A DNA stretch of 64,000 bases from Nemophila menziesii. Taxonomy: Eukaryota; Streptophyta; Magnoliopsida; Boraginales; Hydrophyllaceae. The stretch is taken from contig JARWIR010000002.1 of the NCBI GenBank assembly GCA_029959085.1, forward strand, positions 33,195,733 to 33,259,732, in the 5' to 3' direction. This document shows positions 56,710-64,000 of this stretch, one piece after another (the stretch's first letter is position 1; every line of letters starts with the position of its first letter). The translations under genes were made by a program, and so were the position numbers. The notes beneath the pieces are model-generated. The model did no database searches. It saw only the letters and a program-made list of their open reading frames with translations, and was not told where the DNA came from.

Positions 56710-57103
56710 AGGGTCTGTTTGTATTTAGGAGGGAAAAAAATAATAAAAGAAAAGAAAAGAAAAAATTTAAAGAAAAAGAAAGGAAGAGAAATTTTTTGTT
56801 TGGATCAGAATTTTTTATAAAAAACGATTTCATAAATGATTTTGGATATCTTTTGTTTGAATTGAAAAAAATACAAAAGTAAAGAAAATAAAAGATTAAG
56901 TATAGTCTTTAATCATTAATAAAATTCGTTTCTCTCTATTTGACTCCAATTTAGAGTGATTATAAAAATGGATACATGAGTGATTTTTGGAATCATTTCT
57001 TTTCTTTTCTTTTCTTTTATAAAATTTTCTAATACAAACACCGTAAAAAAATCATTTCTATTCATTTACTTTCTTTCCATTTCCCTCAATCCAAACAGAT
57101 CCT
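56710..57103. mobile_element. hAT-like MITE in the family C LTR
   Basis: 394 bp with terminal inverted repeats AGGGTCTGTTTG / AGGATCTGTTTGG. The subterminal regions are A-rich on one side and T-rich on the other, able to fold into one long hairpin. Flanks ATTTGTA and ATTTGTT are a near-perfect 7-8-bp TSD. The TIR type and TSD length suggest a hAT-derived non-autonomous element. Non-coding. Confidence 0.72.
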
Positions 57104-57969
57104 ATTTGTTTTCTTTTCTTTCTCTTGTATGACCTAATATAATTTAGCTTGAGATTTAGCATATGGGTATGAACCCTATACTTGTTTTACATCTATTTTA
57201 ATTTGGGATAGCATTGTATTTAAATTGAATTCATGTTTTATTCTTTGTTTTATGTTCTTTGATTTATTGTTTGTTTTCCTTGCATTTGCAAATGTATAGG
57301 ATTACCTTAATAGTAGTTAGATGGTCACCCGTAAGAGGTGTCTAATTATTGAAACACCACATAAACGTCTAGTGTGTGGTAGTGATCTTGACGGGCTTGC
57401 CTAACTAGATAACTACTAGGGTATGATTTAACCACCGATCATCATTAGAAGGACAGACTCATTTAGGAACCTAGTGGCGTAGGAGCACCCTATTTAAGTC
57501 CCCTCGTGATTGTGAGATCGTCACCCTAGTCCACCCTGACGGGGGTAGGGAGGAATTTAGAATCCTGGTTATTGCAATTCTACATAATTCACCCTTACAT
57601 GATTAGAATAAACAAGCTAGTGGGGTTTACTTGTTATATCTCGAGCTAAACTCTCATACTCTTTGGGTCTCTTATTTAATTTTTTGTCTTTATTTCAGTT
57701 TTTAATTTTCTTATCAAAACCAAACAAAAATCTATTTAGTCTTTTATTTTTTGCGTATTATTTCTTCTAACTTTTATATTTGCACTTGATATTTGCATAT
57801 GTTTACTCTAACTTTCGTAGTCTCTGAGGAACGAATTCTCTTATCATTAAAACTTGCATACGTCCTGTAATACTTGCACTACCGTGCTAGCCTAGGGTGT
57901 TTATTTTTCACTTATTTTATTTATTATCTTATCACACCTTAGGCGACACCACTTCACTAAAGGAGGTTG

Positions 57970-58630
57970 GGAGGAACAGAAAATCAAAGACTATATTTTC
58001 ATCACACTCTGGAATACGTGGAAGGCTAAGATGAAACCGGTACATGAAGGATCACCAATAAATATCGATCAGGTATTGGCAGCGGTACACACTGTAGAGA
58101 GGACGGAGACACATAATGAGGAAATAACAGAAGGGGATATTACCTTTTACTGTGATGCGTCCTTTACTAACAGAGCGGAAGCAATACGAATTGGAATCGT
58201 CCAAATACACATAATCACGCAACACATATCACAATAAACAGTACGGAGACTGAGTGGTGTGACACGATACTGGAAGGAGAGGCTTTAGCGGTCTTTTCAG
58301 CAACATGAAAGTGCAAAGATTTTCCAGGGGGAAACAAAGACGGTTGTTTCTAATAACCTTGAATTAATACAAGGTATTAGGCAGACATCAGCAGCAAGAT
58401 GGACCATTCACCCTATCATTCGACAAATTCGGAGGATGATGGATGAATATGGCCCGATATCCTATCGGCACATACCGAGACGATTGAATGGTCAAACGGA
58501 CTGCAAAACCAGCTAGGTGCGGAGCCATTCCGCAAAGGACAGAGGTTAGTTATTATTATTAGAGTTTCGAAGACAGAAATCTGATAGAATGTGTCTGGGG
58601 TGCTCAAAATCCGTCCAAAAAAAAAAATCT
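57970..58630 (+). pseudogene. LINE RNase H-like 3' fragment with poly(A)
   Basis: In one frame FITLWNTWKAKMKPVHEGS, then EGDITFYCDASFTNRAEA (first RNase H Asp). After a stop at 58235 and frame changes comes TEWCDTILEGEALAVFSA (catalytic Glu region), then LELIQGIRQTSAARW and ISYRHIPRRLNGQTD. This is the RVT_3-type RNase H found at the C-terminus of some plant LINEs. A run of 11 A at 58618-58628 fits the element's 3' end. The 5' part is missing. Confidence 0.65.
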
Positions 58631-59303
58631 ATTATATTTATACTGAATTTCATATTTATAAATATAATAGAAAATCTCTCCTCCATCAAATGAAAGTTTC
58701 ATTTCCGTAAGCTTTTGTTCAACTATGATAAAACTCTCCATGCAAGAAAAATGGAAAATTCACCTATCGTCGTCACTATGTTCAGAACACCCCAGAGCCC
58801 TAAAAAGAGTGTTCTGGAGTCACCAAATTCTCCGTGTTACATAGTTAAAATTTCTTTTTACTGTTTGTAGTCTGCACGTTTAGGAGAGATACTAATATGT
58901 TAGCATGTGGACACGTTGCGTGAGATGTCTAAATACGATTGGTTAAGAGTGCAAGATTAGGAGGATCATTAAGAAAGGCACATGTGGGTGGGGTGCTACC
59001 TTGTCAATATAATCCTCCTAATATTCTCTTAATTTTATCAACTTTTTTATATTTAATGGAACAAAAAAATACACCTGTTCATTTATTGACAACTCAAGCA
59101 CCAAAAACATTATTTTTTTAAAAGTAATTATATTTGAATTTTACATAGCAGCGAATGAATGGAAGAACATATTTTTCGTGGGTTGGGGTACCTATTAGCT
59201 ATTTTTTCTTTGTTAGTATTGAGATATGACTATTAAATAAGCCAAGATGTTAGGAAATCAGGTACTACCCAGCACTAAAAACATCCTGGCATAAGCGATA
59301 TGA
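58631..59303. other. Unassigned region with a small hairpin
   Basis: Mostly AT-rich. At 58942-59029 the sequence TTAAGAGTGCAAGATTAGGA is mirrored by TCCTCCTAATATTCTCTTAA, a 20-bp imperfect inverted repeat about 88 bp across that could be a tiny MITE. Around 58790-58820 GTTCAGAACACCCCAGAG and GAGTGTTCTGGAGTC form another small inverted pair. No gene seen. Confidence 0.4.
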
Positions 59304-59726
59304 GAGTAAATACGTCGTTTATTTCCTGAACTTTATCCCAATTTTGACAGATTGCTTTCTAAAGTTTATATTGCAACTAGTTGTCTCCTGAATTTTAATT
59401 TCGTGACTCGTTAGTTTTTTTTGTTGTTTTCCGTCTATTTTTTGATGTGTGCATTACACGCGCGTGACTAGTTGCCTCCTATTTTTTGCCTCCCTAAATT
59501 TTAATTTCGTGACTAGTTGCCCCTTATTTTATTTTTTAAAAAAATTGTTAATTATATCCTTTTTTTTAAAGAAATGTATTTTGGGTATTTTACACTTCAT
59601 CTTCTTTAATGGAGAAAGTTTGATAAAAAAAATCTGGAAAGTGGTTTCTTTGTTCTGCTGTCGATCTTCTCTTTGTTCCTTGAACAAAACCAGTTACATC
59701 TTCCCCTCTTCTTTTATTCTTCAATT

Positions 59727-60056
59727 TCATCTTCCCCTTTCATCATTTTCCGGATCAGATTCAACATCTCCATGCATTCCATAACTCGAAATCATAACAT
59801 TCCATAAACCAACATCTCTTTCTTTTTCATTAATTAATTCAAAAATCTCTCTCGCTTTTACAAGTTTTCCATATTTCGCATACATATCACATAACGCAGT
59901 AGCAAGTGTTAAATTAATTTCATACCCTTCTTTCTTTAAATATTCATGAATAAACTCTCCTTTCTCTAAACACGCAATATTCGAACAAGCTGAGAGAACT
60001 ATTATCAAAGTTGTGTTATTAGGTTTAAAATCTTCTTCCACCATTTTATCAAACAA
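59727..60056 (-). pseudogene. PPR protein gene fragment
   Basis: 110 codons of pentatricopeptide repeat text: MFDKMVEEDFKPNNTTLIIV, LSACSNIACLEKGEFIHEYL, TALCDMYAKYGKLVKAREIF, then WNVMISSYGMHGD. This is the PLS-type organelle RNA-binding PPR pattern of about three 31-36-residue repeats, where whole proteins have ten or more. After GMHGD the frame runs into the terminal inverted repeat. It is a captured fragment, not a gene in itself; the donor should be elsewhere in the genome. Confidence 0.8.
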
Positions 60057-60099
60057 ATCTAATGTGTTATTAGGTCTCTTTCTTGAACATAAAGGAGTT

Positions 60100-60205
60100 A
60101 AATATTTGAAGATTTGAAGATTTGAAGATCTGAAGATTTAAAGATTTAAAGATTTAAAGATTTGAAGATTTGAAGATTTAAAGCTTTGAAGCTTTGAAGC
60201 TTTAA
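60100..60205. repeat. GAAGATTT(G/A)A minisatellite
   Basis: About eleven tandem 9-base units (GAAGATTTG, AAAGATTTA, AAAGCTTTG) next to the PPR fragment, inside the inverted-repeat element. Confidence 0.85.
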
Positions 60206-60548
60206 TCATGGAGAAGAAACTTTGGAGAAGAAGATCATGGAGAAGAAGCTTTGAAATACCAATTTTTCCCCTGTTAAAATGATTTTTTAAATAATTAATT
60301 CTGAAAAAAAGTTCAGGGGGCAACGATAAAACTGAAAAAAAGTTCAGGGGGCAACGAGTCACGAGTTAATGGCGTGTGGCACCCACGCTGCAAATTAACG
60401 GCAAAAATTGACAGAAAATGGTCACATGGGGCATCGAGTCACGAAATTAAAATTTAGGGGGCAACTAGTCGCAAAATAAACTTTGGGGGGGCAATCTGTC
60501 AATCAGGGTAAAGTTCAGGGGGTAAACGATATATTTACTCTATATATA

Positions 60549-61105
60549 TTTTTTTTTGTTTTCAAAATCTTATAGATAAATAAAGGATGTTAGACTATCT
60601 CAGAAAGCAAGACATCGTTTTTAACAACTTAACTAATTGGCATGATAAAGATTAGAAGAATCCCCAAACACATTGCCCCTTAGCGTGTAATTGGCCATCC
60701 AATCGGCTGCTAAGTTCCTATTCCTCCTTATAAAGAAGAAATGTGGATTACATAATTCAGAAATAAAATAAATAATCCTAACAATATTACAAATCATTGG
60801 CAAATGTATAGTAGAATTATTAACTAAATGAAGCATAAGGTTCTTGCAACCGTTTTCAATGATGCACTGTTTTCCTCCATAGCTCCTAGCAAAATGGCAA
60901 GCTTTGAGTGCACCTAATGCTTCTACTTTAAGAACACCTTCTGCTGCTACTAGCCAAGATTTGCAATCAATCACTTCTCCTGTTTCATTCCTAGAAATAC
61001 AAGCAATAGCAGTTTCTTTATTTGCAAATGCATCATCACAATTAATCTTAATACAAAAATGCTTCTACTTCAAGAGCACCTTCTGCTGCTGCTGCTAGTA
61101 TTTGA
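60549..61105 (-). pseudogene. LINE RNase H-like fragment (minus)
   Basis: T run at 60549-60557 (the 3' tail), then 60974-60633 open: KVEALGALKACHFARSYGGK, QCIIENGCKNLMLHLVN, FISELCNPHFFFIRRNRNLA and ADWMANYTLRGN, the RVT_3 RNase H pattern (catalytic Glu, Asp replaced by Asn in IENGCKN, terminal RNxxADWxA). A 45-bp segment coding A-A-E-G-x-L-x-V-E-A is duplicated at 60919-60965 and 61065-61105. It is a 5'-truncated LINE that landed in the Athila gag to its right. Confidence 0.62.
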
Positions 61106-61624
61106 AGGTGACATATGCATTTGCAAGTGATCCCAAGTAGTGATTTCCTCACGTTGTTGTTGATCATACCACTCAATAGCTCATCCAGTGAGGAAAAATG
61201 GGAACATAGAGAAATACATTTGTTCCCGAGTAACTCTGAGAGTGACATATGCATCACAAATCTGCATGAACTTGTACATAGCTCGAATGGGATCTTCACG
61301 AGCGGCCCCACTATACTGACCAATATTGATGAACTGATTGATCATTCCCGCATCAGGCTTGAATCTAACGACTTGAATTGCGGGTGGAAGAAGCCCCATT
61401 GATGGAAAACATAATGGGTTGTTCTCATTAGGCTGGATGAGCCAAGGTATAACTCCAAGTGTGACTTACGCACCGTGATTGTTATTAGGGGGTCGTTTTT
61501 CTCTAGGAGGATCTTGAACTAGATTATTAGCATTATCTCCTGGTGGAACTACCGCATTTTGTGGCACTATTTGGTCCCCATTTTCATCTAAGTCCACCAA
61601 AACAGTGACATTCACAGCTGCCAT
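61106..61624 (-). pseudogene. Athila-like Gag N-terminal fragment
   Basis: Start MAAVNVTVLVDLDENGDQIV at 61624. Same frame throughout, with stops at about 61470 and 61178: LLPPAIQVVRFKPDAGMINQ, INIGQYSGAAREDPIRAMYK, ICDAYVTLRVTREQMYFSMF, then AIEWYDQQQREEITTWDHLQ. It aligns with A1 and A2 Gag (EDPxRAxxKFMQICDxYxT, REQMYF). Truncated at 61106 by the LINE fragment. It identifies the LTR to the right as a 5' LTR. Confidence 0.78.
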
Positions 61625-61811
61625 CTCTTTCTCTAGCTTGAGTTATTCTCTTTTTTCTTTTCCTGTAGGCTTTAAGTATCATCTCGGGATCCGAGATCAT
61701 GAACCAAACCTAAAAGATCTGAAAAAGACAAAAACACAAGACAAGCGTAAAATTAGAAAATAACAATTAACTCTACTTAAAATAAATAAACACAAAAAAC
61801 TAATGCTGCAA

Positions 61812-61829
61812 TCCACGTTAACTGCGCCA
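61812..61829 (-). other. Decayed primer-binding site (tRNA-Asp type)
   Basis: TGGCGCAGTTAACGTGGA on minus, six bases from the LTR. Four differences from the A2 site. Confidence 0.65.
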
Positions 61830-61835
61830 AAAACT

Positions 61836-63350
61836 TGGTCGCACCTAGAGAGTGATAAAAATCAACACTAAAGAAGAGAAGCGATTAACCGCAAGTGTAT
61901 GGGTCGCTCCAAGTTCTAAGTAATAAATAATGGATTTCATCTCCACAAATATTGCTTTATTAGACTTAAATGCTTAAATAATAAAGTAGAACTAATTGTA
62001 AGATAAATAAAAGTAAAGATGTTTGTTTTGTTTTTTGATTAAGAACTACTAACACAAGAATATTCTATAAAAGCTAAATTAAACTAAAAGGGAATACGCA
62101 AATATGAGAAATATCCTTGAGTCTCACTAGGAAATCACCTAAGTTCACAATCTATTTCATGCGTTTAAGTGTAAAATGGGTATTTAATACTAGTCGGGAC
62201 TCTAATATCTTCCTAACTCCCGTCAGGGTAGACTTAGGAAGTTATTCTACGGTATCACTGACCCCGTCAGAGAGACTATAAGCTACTTTCGAATAATTAA
62301 GATTATACCCAATTGGCTACGTGGTCAAGGCCACCAAGCTCAATTACGGACATCACACGTCTCTATCCTAGTTATGTAACTAAAACCCTTTCCGGATGAT
62401 CACCACCACTAGCGAATAGCCTAATACTAAAACCTATATTTAATTTGTGCCTGATTATTGATAGTAAACAAGTGCAAGAATAAAGTCAATGTGCAAATAT
62501 GCAACTTGATTTAAATTGAAATAATCAAATCAAAAATATATTAAATTAAGAAAACTAGGGTTCAACCCATATCGCAATTCTCAAGTATTAGACTTTAGCT
62601 CATAATGGAATACAAAAAATAAACTAAATTAATGAAAGACGTCATTCCTAAAAACTAAAATAAATTGAAATTAACCAAATTGGAATGACTTAAACTGTTC
62701 TTCAAGAAGAAGAACTTCCCCAGCTTCTGCTTCTTTACTTCCAAGTGTCCTCTCTCATAAAATATTGAAGTATACTGATTAGTTAGGTCTAAGGAGCTTT
62801 TATATTGATTGAAAAAGGATTAGGCCTTTCTTGGGCTATTAAATTTTTAAGGTCTCAAATCCGTTTTATTAATCCTACACTGTTGTAGACATCTCTAGTA
62901 AAAAGGTTGTAACCTTCGCATCGTAAGTCCAAATCCACTTAAACCACTTCTCCAATTTCTCTAACTCAAAGTCCCATATTTTTATTTTGAACCATAAAGT
63001 CATAATCTACAACGTTTGGTCTCGGGAAGGGCTACAAGTGATGACTTTCCAGATTCCAGGATTCCTCCACCTTCACTAAAGTGATATTTTTCTCTCCTTT
63101 AACGCTTTCTTGGACTTTAAACTTCACTTCTTCTCTTCATCTTGATGTCTCTTAGCATTCATATACCTAATAACTTTACACTGAACACACAAATTAATGC
63201 ACAAAAACTATAAAAGTATAAATAATTCAAATCTGAAGGAAGAAAGTGAAATATAGAAAAATATGACTATAAATTTATCAACTAAGTCCAATTTTAACCC
63301 AAAATGATCTCTCCTAAGGGTATTTTCATCTCACAAAAAGGAAGGCATCA
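61836..63350 (-). repeat. Family B Athila-like 5' LTR
   Basis: 1515 bp starting TGGTCGCACCTAGAGAGTG and ending GAAGGCATCA on plus. It is collinear with array units 2-4 and provides the proof that those units are LTRs, because here the LTR has a PBS and gag next to it. Contains the CCGTCAGGGTAGACTTAGG and CCCCGTCAGAGAGACTATAA motif copies. Confidence 0.85.
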
Positions 63351-64000
63351 ATGCACCAAAGTTGAACCAACTGACAAATATGAACTTATCTCCCTTCAAG
63401 TTGGTAAAGGAAAGATTGACTCCAGTTATGTTGTTCCATGAACATTGTCTACTTTAATTCTCCATGATAAGGATCTAGGAGGAATAAACCTGTCTTAGAA
63501 TTTACTATATTGTTATTTGAAGTTCTTTGAATGATGGAAATCTATGAAGGTGTATGTTGTAAATGTGTATGTTTTAATGGAAGTACGAAGTTTGTATTGA
63601 ATATCGAATTAGTTGAGCTCTACAAACCACTTGACTAAGCAACATGAAACTTTAAGCTTAGACAATACTTGTCACAACGATATTTCCATTTGACTGAGCA
63701 ACATGGAACTTTAGATTTAGAAATTACTTGTTTCAAAGGCATTTTTGTTAAGGTGACTACCGTTTGAACGTCAAAGTAAGGCTATATTTTGCATGGTTAT
63801 ACCCAAGAGAAAGAGTTATCCTTCTGGTAAAAATATATCATGTATTTACACCCTAAATGCATTTACTGAGAGGATATCTAGGGATCTAAACTTTAATTAC
63901 CTCTCGAATCAACACTAGGTGACAACTAAGTTGTGATATACAAGTAAAATGTCTCATCAGATTTGGGTTTCTCCAGCATTCATGGTGAAACCAAATATTC
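63351..64000. other. Unassigned flank
   Basis: On plus, 63362-63441 reads as a short open tail (VEPTDKYELISLQVGKGKID) ending in TGA. It might be a gene 3' end, but no family is recognised. At 63633-63720 a block of about 60 bp is repeated once (TTGACTAAGCAACATGAAAC and TTGACTGAGCAACATGGAAC). Nothing else seen. Confidence 0.35.

Larger units (their letters stand above)
55994..57951 (+). repeat. Athila-like LTR, family C, plus orientation
   Basis: Starts TGATGTATCCCTG, then TTGGAGACATTATTTTAGGTG, equivalent to the A2 LTR start TGATGTCTCCC...TTGGGAGACATCATTTTTGG. It ends CACACCTTAGGCGACACCA. It holds inverted copies of the CACCCTGACGGGG motifs (57534) and of the family C block TTGAGTTGGGCTAGAAGTCC. 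Excluding a MITE (56710-57103) and its TSD it is about 1557 bp. No TSD (TATAC versus CTTCA) and no PBS after it, so it is a 3' LTR or a decayed solo LTR. Confidence 0.72.
59304..60540. mobile_element. Inverted-repeat element carrying a PPR gene fragment (Pack-MULE-like)
   Basis: The left 180-220 bp (GAGTAAATACGTCGTTTA..., CCTGAACTTTATCCC, AATTTTAATTTCGTGACT) reappears inverted at 60290-60540 (GAGTAAATATATCGTTTA..., CCTGAACTTTACCC, AATTTTAATTTCGTGACT). Between them lies a fragment of a cellular PPR gene and a 9-base minisatellite. Long inverted repeats around a gene fragment suggest a Pack-type transposon. I could not find a 9-bp TSD, so the superfamily is open. Confidence 0.62.

Noticed and set aside
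59304..60540. A 9-bp TSD for the PPR-carrying inverted-repeat element
   Set aside because: GCGATATGA on the left and TATATATAT on the right do not match; the boundary may be off by a few bases or the TSD decayed, so Mutator origin is not claimed as certain.

Overview
The window looks like repeat-rich heterochromatin of a plant, most likely a eudicot. The evidence is Athila-type and chromoviral Ty3/gypsy retrotransposons, plant L1-type LINEs with a zinc-knuckle ORF1, a Mutator-like element (MULE) carrying a Ulp1-like gene, a PPR gene fragment, GT-AG introns and AT-rich spacers. I find no intact cellular gene, no tRNA or rRNA gene, no CRISPR array and no prokaryotic feature. The species cannot be read from the sequence.

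Layout from left to right. 1-1218 is the right end of a family C Athila-like LTR whose element lies outside the window. From 1219 to about 54326 the scaffold is a head-to-tail array of four roughly 1.5-kb units made of an Athila-like LTR (family B) with no internal region between them. This array has been blown apart by nested insertions. (i) A non-autonomous Athila-like element, A1 (4326-18552), sits in unit 3; its 3' LTR is itself split by a 5.4-kb Reina-like chromovirus (5541-10945). (ii) A nearly full-length Athila-like element, A2 (20701-33394), sits in unit 4 with a perfect CAAGT target-site duplication (TSD). (iii) A 20.4-kb MULE (33433-53848) also sits in unit 4, with a perfect 9-bp TSD, TGTACACAC. 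The MULE carries a mudrA-like transposase gene on the + strand and a convergent, decayed Ulp1-like gene on the - strand. It has absorbed LINE-1 (35294-40384, inside the transposase gene) and LINE-2 (46550-53166), and LINE-2 contains a 5'-truncated LINE-3 (about 49532-50515).

To the right of the array: a broken ORF3-like (env-position) gene on + (54794-55820); a + strand family C LTR (55994-57951) containing a 394-bp hAT-like MITE; a LINE RNase H fragment on + (57970-58630); a pair of long inverted repeats enclosing a PPR gene fragment (59304-60540); a LINE RNase H fragment on - (60549-61105); the 5' part of another Athila-like element (gag fragment, decayed PBS and 5' LTR, 61106-63350); and 650 bp of unassigned sequence.

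The only functional systems readable here are those of transposable elements. The Ty3/gypsy elements encode Gag, protease, reverse transcriptase, RNase H and integrase (plus a chromodomain in the chromovirus and ORF3 in Athila). The LINEs encode ORF1 and ORF2. The MULE encodes a transposase and a Ulp1-like passenger. All carry stops or frameshifts; A2 is the least decayed. The most unusual observations are the LTR-derived tandem array with a shared recombinant junction, the MULE-borne Ulp1 domain in which all three catalytic positions are replaced, the TACTGAGTA-type motif scattered through the non-coding MULE, and arrays of different palindromes at the same place in A1 and A2.
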